Below are positions 34,846-44,055 of a DNA stretch of 64,000 nucleotides, piece after piece. Source of the DNA: Streptomyces sp. KL109B. GTDB taxonomy: Bacteria; Actinomycetota; Actinomycetes; Streptomycetales; Streptomycetaceae. The DNA lies in assembly GCF_030766935.1 (NCBI RefSeq), contig NZ_JASERL010000008.1, forward strand, positions 124,001 to 188,000, given 5' to 3'. Position 1 is the first letter of the stretch; the number at the start of each line of letters is the position of its first letter. The notes below the pieces were generated by a model. That model saw only the letters and a list, made by a program, of their open reading frames with translations. It did not search any database and was not told where the DNA came from. The position numbers were made by a program, and so were the translations under genes.

Positions 34846-37800
34846 AGGCCTTGCGGAGGCTGAAGGTCAGGCTCAGGCCCTCGTCGGTGAAGGCGGAGCC
34901 GTACGTGTCGTCCGGCTCGCCCTGGGCGAAGTCCGTGGCGAGGACCTCGTCGGCGATCAGGCCCGCGTGCTCGGACAGCGCCGAGATCACCGCCGGGTCC
35001 GTGGACGTCCAGCGCAGGGCGATCCGGTCCGCGACGTCCAGGCCGCTGTTCTTGCGGGCCTCCTGGATCAGGCGGATCGCGTCACGGGCCAGGCCCGCCT
35101 GCCGCAGCTCCTCCGTGAGCTCCAGGTCGAGCGCCACCGTGGCGCCGGAGTCCGAGGCCACGGACCAGCCCTCGCGCGGGGTCTCCGTGATGATGACCTC
35201 GTCCGGGGCGAGGTCGATCTTCTCGCCGTCGACCTCGACCGAGGCGTTGCCCTCGCGCAGGGCCAGGGACAGCGCCGCCGCGTCCGCGTTGGCGACCGCC
35301 TTCGCGACGTCCTGGACGCGCTTGCCGAACCGCTTGCCCAGGGCGCGGAAGTTGGCCTTGGCCGTCGTGTCGACCAGCGAGCCGCCGACCTCCGAGAGGG
35401 AGGCCAGGGAGGAGACGTTCAGCTCCTCCGTGATCTGGGCCTGAAGCTCGGGGGAGAGGGCGGCGAAGCCCGTCGCCGCGACCAGCGCGCGCGAGAGCGG
35501 CTGGCGGGTCTTGACGCCCGACTCCGCGCGCGTGGCGCGGCCGAGTTCGACGAGGCGGCGGACCAGGGCCATCTGCGTCGACAGGGTCGGGTCGATCGCC
35601 GACGTGTCGGCCTCCGGCCACGACGACAGGTGGACCGACTCCGCGGCGTCCGGGGTCACCGGGACGACCAGGTCCTGCCAGACCCGCTCCGCGATGAACG
35701 GCGTGAGCGGCGCCATCAGCTGAGTGACCGTCACCACCACGTCGTGCAGGGTGCGCAGGGCCGCCTTGTCGCCCTGCCAGAAGCGGCGGCGCGAGCGGCG
35801 CACGTACCAGTTCGACAGGTCGTCGACGAACGCCGAGAGCAGCTTGCCGGCGCGCTGGGTGTCGTACGCCTCAAGGGACTTGGTGACCTCGGCCGTCAGC
35901 AGGTGCAGCTCGCTGAGCAGCCAGCGGTCCAGGACCGTGCGGTCGGCGGGCGCCGGGTCGGCCTCGCTGGGCGCCCACTCCGACGTACGGGCGTACAGGG
36001 CCTGGAAGGCGACCGTGTTCCAGTACGTGAGGAGGGTTTTACGTACCACTTCCTGGATGGTGCCGTGGCCGACGCGGCGGGCCGCCCACGGGGAGCCGCC
36101 GGCCGCCATGAACCAGCGCACCGCGTCCGCGCCGTGCCGGTCCATCAGCGGGATCGGGTCCAGGGTGTTGCCCAGGTGCTTGGACATCTTGCGGCCGTCC
36201 TCGGCGAGGATGTGGCCGAGGCAGACCACGTTCTCGAAGGACGACTTGTCGAACACGAGGGTGCCGACGGCCATCAGTGTGTAGAACCAGCCGCGCGTCT
36301 GGTCGATGGCCTCACAGATGAACTGCGCCGGGTAGCGGGACTCGAAGAGCTCCTTGTTCTTGTACGGGTAGCCGTACTGCGCGAACGGCATCGAGCCCGA
36401 GTCGTACCAGGCGTCGATGACCTCCGGCACGCGCACGGCTGTCCGCGAGCAGCCCTCGTGCGTGCACGTGAAGGTCACGTCGTCGATGTACGGGCGGTGC
36501 GGGTCGAGGGACGACTGGTCGGTGCCCGTCAGCCCGCCCAGCTCCTCGCGCGAGCCGACGCACGTGAGGTGGTTCTCCTCGCAGCGCCAGATCGGCAGCG
36601 GGGTGCCCCAGTAGCGGTTGCGGGACAGCGCCCAGTCGATGTTGTTGCTCAGCCAGTCGCCGAAGCGGCCGTGCTTGACCGTCTCCGGGAACCAGTTGGT
36701 CTCCTCGTTCTCCTGGAGGAGGCGATCCTTGATGGCCGTGGTGCGGATGTACCAGGACGGCTGCGCGTAGTAGAGCAGCGCCGTGTGGCAGCGCCAGCAG
36801 TGCGGATAGCTGTGCTCGTACGGGATGTGCTTGAAGAGCAGACCGCGGTTCTGGAGGTCCTCGGTCAGCCGTTCGTCGGCCTTCTTAAAGAAGACGCCAC
36901 CTACGAGGTCGAGCTCCTCCTCGAAGGTGCCGTCCGGGCGGACCGGGTTCACGACCGGCATGCCGTACGAGCGGCAGACCTTGAGGTCGTCCTCACCGAA
37001 GGCGGGGGACTGGTGGACGAGGCCGGTGCCGTCCTCCGTCGTCACGTACTCGGCGTTGACGACGTAGTGCGCCTCGCCCGCGTCGGCCGGGAACTCAACG
37101 AGCTCGAACGGACGTTGGTACTTCCAACGCTCCATCTCGGCACCGGTGAAGGACTCGCCGGTCGTCTCCCAGCCCTCGCCGAGCGCCTTCTCGACGAGCG
37201 GCTCGGCGACGACGAGCTTCTCCTCGCCGTTCGTGGCGACGACGTACGTCACGTCGGGGTGCGCGGCGACCGCCGTGTTGGACACCAGGGTCCACGGGGT
37301 CGTCGTCCAGATCAGGAGCGCGGCCTGACCCGCCAGCGGACCGGAGGTGAGGGGGAAACGGACATAGACCGAGGGGTCCACGACCGTCTCGTAGCCCTGG
37401 GCCAGCTCGTGGTCGGAGAGGCCGGTGCCGCAGCGCGGGCACCAGGGGGCGACGCGGTGGTCCTGGACCAGCAGGCCCTTGTTGAAGATCTCCTTCAGCG
37501 ACCACCAGACCGAGTCGACGTACTCCGGGTTCATCGTCCGGTACGCGTCGTCGAGGTCGACCCAGTAACCCATGCGGGTCGTCAGCTCGGAGAAGGCGTC
37601 GGTGTGCCGGGTCACGGACTCGCGGCACTTGGCGTTGAACTCGGCGATGCCGTACGCCTCGATGTCCTTCTTGCCGCTGAAGCCGAGCTCCTTCTCGACC
37701 GCCAGCTCCACCGGGAGGCCGTGACAGTCCCAGCCCGCCTTACGGGCCACGTGGTAGCCGCGCATGGTGCGGAAGCGGGGGAACACGTCCTTGAAGACGC

Positions 37801-37990
37801 GGGCCTCGATGTGGTGGGCGCCCGGCATGCCGTTGGCCGTGGGCGGGCCCTCGTAGAACACCCACTCGGGGCGCCCCTCGGACTGCTCCAGGGTCTTGGC
37901 GAAGATCTTCTGCTCGTCCCAGAAGTCGAGCACCGCGTGCTCGAGGGCGGGCAGGTCGACCTGGGCGGGCACCTGGCGGTACTGCGTCAT
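34844..37990 (-). CDS. ileS: isoleucyl-tRNA synthetase (long, type 2-like)
   Basis: A 1048-residue class I synthetase that charges tRNA-Ile. The HIGH-type motif is PPTANGMPGAHHIEAR (residues about 48-63), AGWDCHGLPVE marks the ILMV family, and KMSKHLGN is the KMSKS loop; an editing CP1 domain lies between. The length and HIGH-region form fit the long, eukaryote-like type also found in mycobacteria rather than the shorter E. coli type, though I cannot test mupirocin behaviour from sequence. The ATG at 37990 follows GGAGGAAG; the frame stays open upstream through the T-box but that is not coding. Confidence 0.95.
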   Translation of the reverse strand: MTQYRQVPAQVDLPALEHAVLDFWDEQKIFAKTLEQSEGRPEWVFYEGPPTANGMPGAHHIEARVFKDVFPRFRTMRGYHVARKAGWDCHGLPVELAVEKELGFSGKKDIEAYGIAEFNAKCRESVTRHTDAFSELTTRMGYWVDLDDAYRTMNPEYVDSVWWSLKEIFNKGLLVQDHRVAPWCPRCGTGLSDHELAQGYETVVDPSVYVRFPLTSGPLAGQAALLIWTTTPWTLVSNTAVAAHPDVTYVVATNGEEKLVVAEPLVEKALGEGWETTGESFTGAEMERWKYQRPFELVEFPADAGEAHYVVNAEYVTTEDGTGLVHQSPAFGEDDLKVCRSYGMPVVNPVRPDGTFEEELDLVGGVFFKKADERLTEDLQNRGLLFKHIPYEHSYPHCWRCHTALLYYAQPSWYIRTTAIKDRLLQENEETNWFPETVKHGRFGDWLSNNIDWALSRNRYWGTPLPIWRCEENHLTCVGSREELGGLTGTDQSSLDPHRPYIDDVTFTCTHEGCSRTAVRVPEVIDAWYDSGSMPFAQYGYPYKNKELFESRYPAQFICEAIDQTRGWFYTLMAVGTLVFDKSSFENVVCLGHILAEDGRKMSKHLGNTLDPIPLMDRHGADAVRWFMAAGGSPWAARRVGHGTIQEVVRKTLLTYWNTVAFQALYARTSEWAPSEADPAPADRTVLDRWLLSELHLLTAEVTKSLEAYDTQRAGKLLSAFVDDLSNWYVRRSRRRFWQGDKAALRTLHDVVVTVTQLMAPLTPFIAERVWQDLVVPVTPDAAESVHLSSWPEADTSAIDPTLSTQMALVRRLVELGRATRAESGVKTRQPLSRALVAATGFAALSPELQAQITEELNVSSLASLSEVGGSLVDTTAKANFRALGKRFGKRVQDVAKAVANADAAALSLALREGNASVEVDGEKIDLAPDEVIITETPREGWSVASDSGATVALDLELTEELRQAGLARDAIRLIQEARKNSGLDVADRIALRWTSTDPAVISALSEHAGLIADEVLATDFAQGEPDDTYGSAFTDEGLSLTFSLRKA

Positions 37991-37994
37991 CAGT

Positions 37995-38300
37995 CTTCCT
38001 CCGGCGGATCTGCCTTCTTCCGTCGAAGGGACGAGAGCCTTGCGCTGCGCCGTGTGCGGCGCGCTCCCGCGGTACCACCCTTCTTGGCCCGCCGGGGCGT
38101 GGTGCGCTCCGGTGAGCCCCCTCATTGGGGTCGCGATGCCGGGTCTACTGGCCGCGGGCTGTGCGCTGCGGCGTTCTTCCGGCGGCTCCGGGGTGATCTT
38201 CGCGTCGCGCTCGCCACCGGGCTTCCACCGTCCCCGGTTCGCTCTTGGCTGCGTACGCCGCTACTCGGCCCCATCCACGCTTCTCGCACCGCCCAGTGTA
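37995..38300 (-). promoter_or_regulatory. T-box riboswitch leader of ileS
   Basis: On the minus strand the conserved T-box bulge AAGGGTGGTACCGCG is read at 38082-38068, within about 300 nt of leader. A TACACT -10 box (38300-38295) puts the start near 38288. The leader ends in the ileS Shine-Dalgarno GGAGGAAG with no terminator U-run, which fits the translational T-box class of actinobacterial ileS: uncharged tRNA-Ile frees the ribosome binding site. An ATC at 38198-38196 is a possible isoleucine specifier; the stem I fold was not computed. Confidence 0.88.
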
Positions 38301-38542
38301 CGGCGCCCGGGAGGGCGCGGCCGACCGGTTTTCACGGGGGTGTGGGAGGGCGGGGTGCGGGTGCGCCCGGTGACCCGAATGGCCATACGCGGACTGTCCG
38401 ATCCTGGCCGGTCACTCCGCGCGCCGGGGCCGGACGGGCGACCGGCGGATTACCGGGCGGGGAGCTGGGCACAACGCTTGCAGGTTCGTCGCGTGGCGGT
38501 CGCGAGGCCTTCGCAAGGGGTCGGATCCGGTGGAGTGCCCCG

Positions 38543-38571
38543 TTGCCGCGGACCTGGAGTCGATTTATCGT
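38543..38571 (+). promoter_or_regulatory. probable ddbA promoter
   Basis: TTGCCG (38543-38548) and TATCGT (38566-38571) are 17 bp apart; the start would be near 38578, giving a leader of about 43 nt before ddbA. The rest of 38301-38542 holds no gene that I can support. Confidence 0.45.
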
Positions 38572-38594
38572 CCCAGCACGATTCGCGAGCAAGA

Positions 38595-38607
38595 TCACAA
38601 ATTGTGA
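38595..38607. promoter_or_regulatory. palindrome in the ddbA leader
   Basis: TCACAA-A-TTGTGA is a perfect 13-bp palindrome, unusually A/T-rich for this DNA, lying between the predicted start and the ddbA Shine-Dalgarno (GAAGGGG, which it overlaps by two bases). A regulator binding here would block both transcription and translation. Confidence 0.45.
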
Positions 38608-38620
38608 AGGGGCCGCGACC

Positions 38621-40027
38621 ATGGTGGCGAAGAAGACCGCCGTTCATCAGTCGGAGTCCAGGAGAACCACGGACGCGGCGGCCTCCGGCGGTGCCGGGAA
38701 GGGCGCGGCCGGAGCGAAGGCTTCGACGTCGGCGACGTCGAAGCCGAAGGAGACCCCCACCGGCAAGAAGAAGCCGGCCGCCGCGTCGCACGCGACCGCC
38801 CACAAGAAGGCCAACGGTTCCGCGAGCACGGCCAAGGCCGAGAAGGCGACGGCTACGAAGGCGGCGCCGGAGAAGGCGACGGCTACGAAGGCGACGGCTA
38901 CGACGGCGAGGTCCACGGAGGCCGCGTCTACGAAGAGCACTGCCACGAAAGCCACGTCTACGAAGAGCGCCGCTACGAAAGCTGCCTCCACGAAGGCGGC
39001 CGCTACGAAGGCGGCTGTTACGGAAGAGGGCGCTACGAAAGCCGCCTCCACGAAGGCGGCCGCTACGAAGGCGGCTGTCACGGAGGAGGGCGCTACGAAG
39101 GCGGCTCCCGAGAAGGCAGCGACCAAGAAGGCGGCGTCGGCGAAGAGCGCAAGCAAGAAGACGGCGTCGGGTGAGACATCCGCGAGCAAGAAGGCCGTGG
39201 GCGGGGCAGCCGCGGCCAAGAAGGCTGCGGGCGGGACCGCCGTAGGCGAGGAGGCCGCGAACGAGACGGCCGTGGACAAGAAGACAGCGGGTGGGGCAGC
39301 CGCGGCCAAGAAGGCCGCGGTGAAGAAGAGCGTCACCAAGAAGGCGGACGGGGCCACGTCCGCCGGGGGTGCGAAGGCTGAGGGGGCGGGGGCCGGGAAG
39401 GTCGACGCCCACGCAGAAGGGGCCCTCGGCGTGGGGGAGAAGGGGGACGGCGCCGGCCGGTCGGGCGGGCGCAAGGGCGCGAAGAAGACGGTCGCCTCCG
39501 CGGCCGAGGGCGCGGCCGAGGCCGCGAAGACGACGGGAGCCACGACAGTGGTTGCGAAGAAGACGCAGGGCACGGCCACGGCGACCAAGAAGCCGAGCGC
39601 GGTACCCAAGGCGCGCGGCACCGCCGAGCCCGGCGAGCTGGCCGTCCGTCCGGGCGAGGATCCCTGGACCCCGGAGGAGGCCGAGGAGGCGCGCGCCGAG
39701 CTGCAGAGCGAGGTGCTGCGGCTCGGGAGCGAGATCGCCGCCGCCGAGGAGGGCCTCGCGGGCCTGATGCGCGACTCCGGGGACGGGGCCGGCGACGACG
39801 AGGCCGACACCGGCACCAAGAACATCACCCGCGAGCACGAGATGGCGCTCGCGGCCAACGCGCGCGAGATGCTGCTGCAGACCGAGCGCGCCCTGGAGCG
39901 CCTCGACGCGGGGACGTACGGGCTCTGCGAGAACTGCGGGAACCCCATCGGGAAGGCGCGCATGCAGGCGTTCCCCAGGGCGACCCTGTGCGTGGAGTGC
40001 AAGCAGAAGCAGGAGCGCCGCTACTGA
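38621..40027 (+). CDS. ddbA: histone-like/DksA-type fusion protein DdbA
   Basis: A 468-residue protein of two parts. The first about 340 residues are a Lys/Ala/Thr-rich histone H1-like tail (MVAKKTAVHQSESRR, many TKAA and KKAA repeats) expected to bind DNA. The last about 120 residues are a DksA/TraR-type coiled coil and C4 zinc finger (CENC ... CVEC) that could enter the RNA polymerase secondary channel. This matches DdbA of S. coelicolor (SCO2075), described as a bifunctional nucleoid protein. A 60-bp tandem duplication lies inside the tail. ATG start with GAAGGGG upstream. Confidence 0.88.
   Translation: MVAKKTAVHQSESRRTTDAAASGGAGKGAAGAKASTSATSKPKETPTGKKKPAAASHATAHKKANGSASTAKAEKATATKAAPEKATATKATATTARSTEAASTKSTATKATSTKSAATKAASTKAAATKAAVTEEGATKAASTKAAATKAAVTEEGATKAAPEKAATKKAASAKSASKKTASGETSASKKAVGGAAAAKKAAGGTAVGEEAANETAVDKKTAGGAAAAKKAAVKKSVTKKADGATSAGGAKAEGAGAGKVDAHAEGALGVGEKGDGAGRSGGRKGAKKTVASAAEGAAEAAKTTGATTVVAKKTQGTATATKKPSAVPKARGTAEPGELAVRPGEDPWTPEEAEEARAELQSEVLRLGSEIAAAEEGLAGLMRDSGDGAGDDEADTGTKNITREHEMALAANAREMLLQTERALERLDAGTYGLCENCGNPIGKARMQAFPRATLCVECKQKQERRY
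38971..39090. repeat. 60-bp in-frame tandem duplication within ddbA
   Basis: Bases 38971-39030 and 39031-39090 are near-identical (three substitutions), encoding two copies of a 20-residue unit, ATKAASTKAA-ATKAAVTEEG. It lengthens the basic tail and is likely to vary between strains. Confidence 0.92.
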
Positions 40028-40062
40028 GCCACTGAGTGTCGGCGCCACTGAGCGTCGGCACC
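40023..40062. repeat. 16-bp tandem repeat starting at the ddbA stop
   Basis: ACTGAGCC (40023-40030, containing the TGA stop) is followed by ACTGAGTGTCGGCGCC (40031-40046) and ACTGAGCGTCGGCACC (40047-40062). The full units differ at two positions. Confidence 0.85.
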
Positions 40063-40150
40063 GGGCGTCGCGCCGGGCACCGGACCATATGGGCGCGTCC
40101 GGGCGTGCCGTACTCTCGTCCTCAGTCAGGTACTAGGTTGAGGGACTCAC

Positions 40151-40735
40151 GTGGCAGAGGCGGAGCGCATCATCGGTACGCCGGATTCCCCGGATGCGGG
40201 GGCAGCCGAGCCGGAGCAGGCCGAGGAGCAGGTCCAGGAGCGGCCGAAGGGCAAGCGGCGGATCGCCGCGCTGTTCGTCGTGGCCGCCCTCGCGTACCTC
40301 CTGGACCTGGGCAGCAAGCTGATCGTGGTGGCGAAGCTGGAGCACCGCGACTCGATCCAGGTCCTCGGTGACTGGCTGCAGCTCGAAGTGATCAGGAACC
40401 CGGGCGCCGCCTGGGGCATCGGCGAGGCCTTCACGATCATCTTCACCCTGATCGCGGCCGCCGTGATCGTCGTGATCGCGCGCCTTGCCAGGAAGCTCTA
40501 CAGCACGCCGTGGGCGATCGCGCTCGGTCTGCTGCTCGGCGGGGCCCTCGGCAACCTCACGGACCGGATCTTCCGGGCGCCGGGCATCTTCGAGGGCGCC
40601 GTCGTGGACTTCATCGCGCCGAAGCACTACCCGGTGTTCAACCTCGCCGACTCGGCGATCGTGTGCGGCGGCATCCTGATCGTGATCCTGTCCTTCCGCG
40701 GCATCGACCCCGACGGGTCCGTGCACAAAGACTGA
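40151..40735 (+). CDS. lspA: lipoprotein signal peptidase (signal peptidase II)
   Basis: A 194-residue membrane aspartyl protease that cleaves prolipoprotein signal peptides after lipid modification. After an acidic 38-residue N-terminus there are four membrane helices. The two catalytic Asp residues are in GNLTDRIFR and FNLADSAIV, with the family NPGAAWG segment earlier. The GTG start follows GAGGG. It precedes rluD by 52 bp, the common bacterial lspA-rluD order. Confidence 0.94.
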   Translation: MAEAERIIGTPDSPDAGAAEPEQAEEQVQERPKGKRRIAALFVVAALAYLLDLGSKLIVVAKLEHRDSIQVLGDWLQLEVIRNPGAAWGIGEAFTIIFTLIAAAVIVVIARLARKLYSTPWAIALGLLLGGALGNLTDRIFRAPGIFEGAVVDFIAPKHYPVFNLADSAIVCGGILIVILSFRGIDPDGSVHKD

Positions 40736-40787
40736 GGTCAGCGACCTCGTGTGCGGGAGTGTCGGTGGGCTCCTGCATACTCGATGC

Positions 40788-41729
40788 GTGAGCACGATTC
40801 CCGAGATCCGCACCCTGCCCGTTCCCGATGGCCTGGAGGGCGAGCGCGTCGACGCCGCCATCTCCCGCATGTTCGGCTTCTCCCGCACCAAGGCCGCCGA
40901 GCTCGCCGCCGCCGGGAAGGTCCAGGTCGACGGCTCCGTCGTGGGCAAGTCCGAGCGGGTGCACGGCGGTGCCTGGATGGAAGTGGAGATGCCGCAGGCG
41001 CCCGCTCCCGTACAGATCGTCGCCGAGCCCGTCGAGGGCATGGAGATCGTGCACGACGACGACGACATTGTTGTGATCATGAAGCCTGTGGGGGTTGCCG
41101 CGCACCCCAGTCCCGGCTGGACCGGGACCACCGTGATCGGCGGCCTCGCCGCCGCCGGGTACCGGATCTCCACCTCCGGCGCCGCCGAGCGCCAGGGCAT
41201 CGTGCACCGGCTCGACGTGGGCACGTCGGGCCTGATGGTCGTCGCCAAGTCGGAGCGGGCGTACACGTCGCTGAAGCGCCAGTTCAAGGAGCGCGTCCCG
41301 GACAAGCGGTACAACGCGCTGGTGCAGGGCCACCCCGACCCCATGAGCGGCACCATCGACGCCCCCATCGGCCGGCACCCGAACCACGACTACAAGTGGG
41401 CCGTGACCGCCGAGGGCAAGCCGTCCGTCACGCACTACGACCTCATCGAGGCCTTCCGTGCCGCCTCGCTCCTCGACATCAAGCTGGAGACGGGGCGCAC
41501 CCACCAGATCCGCGTCCACATGTCGGCGCACCGGCACCCGTGCGTCGGCGACCTGACGTACGGCGCGGACCCCACGATCGCGAAGCGGCTCGGCCTCACG
41601 CGCCAGTGGCTGCACGCGGTGCGGCTCGGCTTCGAGCACCCGTCGGACGGCCGGTGGGTCGAGTTCGAGAGCGACTACCCCGAGGACCTGCAGACGGCCC
41701 TCGACCGGGTGCGGGCGGAGAGCGCGTGA
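40788..41729 (+). CDS. rluD: RluA-family 23S rRNA pseudouridine synthase
   Basis: A 313-residue enzyme making pseudouridines in large-subunit rRNA. It has an N-terminal S4 domain (VDAAISRMFGFSRTKAAEL) and a catalytic domain with the Asp in HRLDVGTSGLMVVAKS; GRTHQIRVH is another family hallmark. RluD is the best guess among RluA paralogues from the lspA neighbourhood. The GTG is 6 bp after a CATACT box, so the message may be leaderless. Its stop overlaps the next gene by four bases. Confidence 0.88.
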   Translation: MSTIPEIRTLPVPDGLEGERVDAAISRMFGFSRTKAAELAAAGKVQVDGSVVGKSERVHGGAWMEVEMPQAPAPVQIVAEPVEGMEIVHDDDDIVVIMKPVGVAAHPSPGWTGTTVIGGLAAAGYRISTSGAAERQGIVHRLDVGTSGLMVVAKSERAYTSLKRQFKERVPDKRYNALVQGHPDPMSGTIDAPIGRHPNHDYKWAVTAEGKPSVTHYDLIEAFRAASLLDIKLETGRTHQIRVHMSAHRHPCVGDLTYGADPTIAKRLGLTRQWLHAVRLGFEHPSDGRWVEFESDYPEDLQTALDRVRAESA

Positions 41730-42217
41730 CCGCCGCCGAACCCTTGGGCACGCGCGCGTACGTGACTCGCGTCGCGGACTCCGACCCGGACCGGCAGGCC
41801 TGCTTCGCCGTCCGCAAGGAGGTCTTCGTCGTCGAGCAGCGGGTGCCCGAGGACCTCGAGTACGACGCGTACGACGCCGGGGCGGTGCACGTCCTCGCCG
41901 TCCGGGCGGACGGCGAGCCGCTCGGCACCGGGCGCCTCCTCACGGGCGAGGCCGCCGCCGCGAAGAACGGCGGGGCGGCGGACGTCGGGGCACTCGGCCG
42001 GCTCGCCGTGACCAAGGCCGCGCGCGGCCTCGGTGTGGGTGCGGCGCTGGTGCGGGCCATCGAGGACGCGGCACGCGCGCGTGGGCTCGCCGCCGTGGAC
42101 CTGCACGCGCAGACGCGGGCGCTGGGCTTCTACGAGCGCCTCGGATACGTCGCGTACGGGCCGGAGTTCCTGGACGCGGGGATCGACCACCGCGCGATGC
42201 GCAAGCCGCTCGGCTGA
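41726..42217 (+). CDS. GNAT-family N-acetyltransferase
   Basis: A 163-residue acetyl-CoA-dependent acyltransferase. The acetyl-CoA motif is GRLAVTKAARGLGVGAALV (R/Q-x-x-G-x-G/A) and DLHAQTRALGFYERLGYVAYG is typical of the YjcF/ElaA-like group. The substrate is unknown. The GTG start overlaps the rluD stop (GTGA), implying coupled translation with rluD. An 11-bp repeat begins 8 bp after its stop. Confidence 0.85.
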   Translation: MTAAEPLGTRAYVTRVADSDPDRQACFAVRKEVFVVEQRVPEDLEYDAYDAGAVHVLAVRADGEPLGTGRLLTGEAAAAKNGGAADVGALGRLAVTKAARGLGVGAALVRAIEDAARARGLAAVDLHAQTRALGFYERLGYVAYGPEFLDAGIDHRAMRKPLG

Positions 42218-42225
42218 GCACCACT

Positions 42226-42258
42226 CCACCGAAGGCCCACCGGAGGTCCACCGGAGGA
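42226..42258. repeat. 11-bp tandem repeat just after the GNAT stop
   Basis: CCACCGAAGGC (42226-42236), CCACCGGAGGT (42237-42247) and CCACCGGAGGA (42248-42258) follow the TGA at 42215-42217. Confidence 0.8.
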
Positions 42259-42354
42259 AAGGCCGGTCGGGCCGGAAAAAGACGATTTGATCCGGAGTGC
42301 GTGGCACTCTTGAGGCCGGAACGCGCATGATCGTCGAGTCTGGTCGGAGCCCCC

Positions 42355-43941
42355 GTGGATCAATTGGCCCTGCTGTTCGTGCTGTTGCTCGGGGCCGTGC
42401 TGACCGTGCCGCTCGGAGACCGGCTCGGCCTGCCGTCGCCCGTCCTGATGACGCTGCTCGGCATCGCCCTGGCGCTGATCCAGGCGGTGCCGAACGTCGA
42501 CATCAACCCGGACCTGATCCTGCCGCTGGTGCTGCCACCTCTGCTCTACGCGGCCGTGCACCGCACCTCCTGGCGGCAGTTCGCGGCCAATAAACGGCCG
42601 ATCTTCCTGCTCGCCGTGGCGCTGGTCTTCGTCACCACGGCCGCGGTCGCCTTCGTCGCCGACGCCATCGTGCCGGGCCTGCCGGTCGCCGCGGCCGTCG
42701 CGCTCGGCGCGCTCGTGGCGCCGCCCGACCCGGTCGCCGCGACCGCCGTCGCCGGTCAACTCGGCCTGCCCCGGCGCATGGTGTCGATCCTGGAGGGCGA
42801 GGGCCTGTTCAACGACGTGACCGCGATCGTGCTGTACCACGTCGCGATCGCCGCCGCCGTCAGCGGCACCTTCTCGCTGCCGCGCGCCGCGCTCGACCTG
42901 GTGCTGTCCGCGGTCGTCGCCATCCTCGTCGGCTGGGCGCTCGGCTGGATCGCCAACAAGCTCATCGGCTACCTCGGCGACGCCACCCTCCAGATCGGCC
43001 TCACGCTGCTGATCCCCTACGCCTCGTACGTCCTCGCCGAGGAACTCAAGGGCTCGGGCGTGCTCGCGGTCCTGACCACGGCGATGTTCCTGGCCGAGCA
43101 CGCCTTCGACGCCGACGACGTGATGACGCGGCTCACCGGGAGCGCCTTCTGGGACGTCGTGGACACCCTCGTCACGGGCGTCGCCTTCGGCCTCATCGGC
43201 CTCGAGGTGCACAACGTCGTGCGGACCGCGCAGGGCCGCTGGGGCGAGATGCTGGGCTGGGCGGGCGCGGTCGTCGCGGTCGTCATCCTCGTACGGCTGC
43301 TGTGGCTGTTGCCGATGACGTGGGTGACGCGACGGATGCACCTGAGGCGCGACGTCGACGAGGACATCCCGGTCAGCTGGCGCGAGACGGTCGTCATGTG
43401 GTGGGCCGGAATGCGCGGCGTCGCCTCGGTGGCGCTGGCCCTCGCCATCCCGCTGACCATGGACGACGGCTCACCCTTCCCGGACCGGGACGAGATCGTC
43501 TTCCTCGCGTTCGGGGTGATCATGGCGACGCTTGTGCTGCAGGGGCTGAGCCTGCCGTGGCTGGTGAAGAAGCTCGGCGTGCGCAGCGACAACTCCCTGG
43601 AGCGGGAGTACGAGAAGCAGCTCGCGCTGCGCGCCGCGAAGGCGGCCAAGCGGCGGCTCAAGGAGATCGAGGAGGTCGAGGAGCTGCCGGAGGAGGTGCA
43701 GGAGCAGATGCTGCGCCGCGCCTACGACATCGGCCTGCGCATCAACCCGGAGATGGGCGCGGACGAGCGGCGCGAGAAGCAGGCCAAGCGGGTCGCCCGG
43801 ATCAAGCGGATCCGCCGCATCCAGTCGGAGATGATGTCCGCGGCCCGCCACGAGGTCCTCGCGGCCCGCAGCGAACCGGGCTCCGACCCGGAGGTGGTCG
43901 ACAAGGTGCTCAGAAAACTGGATGTGCGCAGCCTGCGGTGA
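42355..43941 (+). CDS. Na+/H+ antiporter (CPA1/NhaP type)
   Basis: A 528-residue cation/proton antiporter with about twelve membrane helices in residues 1-410 and a charged cytoplasmic coiled tail of about 120 residues (EKQLALRAAKAAKRRLKEIE). Ion-binding helix motifs: PPDPVAATAVAGQL and EGEGLFNDVTAIVLYH. It exports Na+ (or K+/Li+) in exchange for protons. A GTG start is used. A 9-bp repeat follows the stop. Confidence 0.88.
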   Translation: MDQLALLFVLLLGAVLTVPLGDRLGLPSPVLMTLLGIALALIQAVPNVDINPDLILPLVLPPLLYAAVHRTSWRQFAANKRPIFLLAVALVFVTTAAVAFVADAIVPGLPVAAAVALGALVAPPDPVAATAVAGQLGLPRRMVSILEGEGLFNDVTAIVLYHVAIAAAVSGTFSLPRAALDLVLSAVVAILVGWALGWIANKLIGYLGDATLQIGLTLLIPYASYVLAEELKGSGVLAVLTTAMFLAEHAFDADDVMTRLTGSAFWDVVDTLVTGVAFGLIGLEVHNVVRTAQGRWGEMLGWAGAVVAVVILVRLLWLLPMTWVTRRMHLRRDVDEDIPVSWRETVVMWWAGMRGVASVALALAIPLTMDDGSPFPDRDEIVFLAFGVIMATLVLQGLSLPWLVKKLGVRSDNSLEREYEKQLALRAAKAAKRRLKEIEEVEELPEEVQEQMLRRAYDIGLRINPEMGADERREKQAKRVARIKRIRRIQSEMMSAARHEVLAARSEPGSDPEVVDKVLRKLDVRSLR

Positions 43942-43948
43942 GGCGGTC

Positions 43949-43975
43949 GTGGTCTTCGTGGTCTTCGTGGTCTTC
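43949..43975. repeat. 9-bp tandem repeat just after the antiporter stop
   Basis: Three perfect copies of GTGGTCTTC begin 7 bp after the TGA at 43939-43941; a degenerate fourth (ATGGGCTTC) follows. Confidence 0.85.
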
Positions 43976-44055
43976 ATGGGCTTCGGGGTAATGCTTGGGG
44001 CAAGAGTCGAGGCACGTCGGGCTCGGCGCATCCTCGAAGTTCTAGGCTCGTGCCT

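Noticed and set aside
37991..38125. 45-codon upstream extension of ileS
   Set aside because: It is the T-box leader being read in frame; no ribosome binding site and the conserved IleRS sequence begins at the ATG at 37990.
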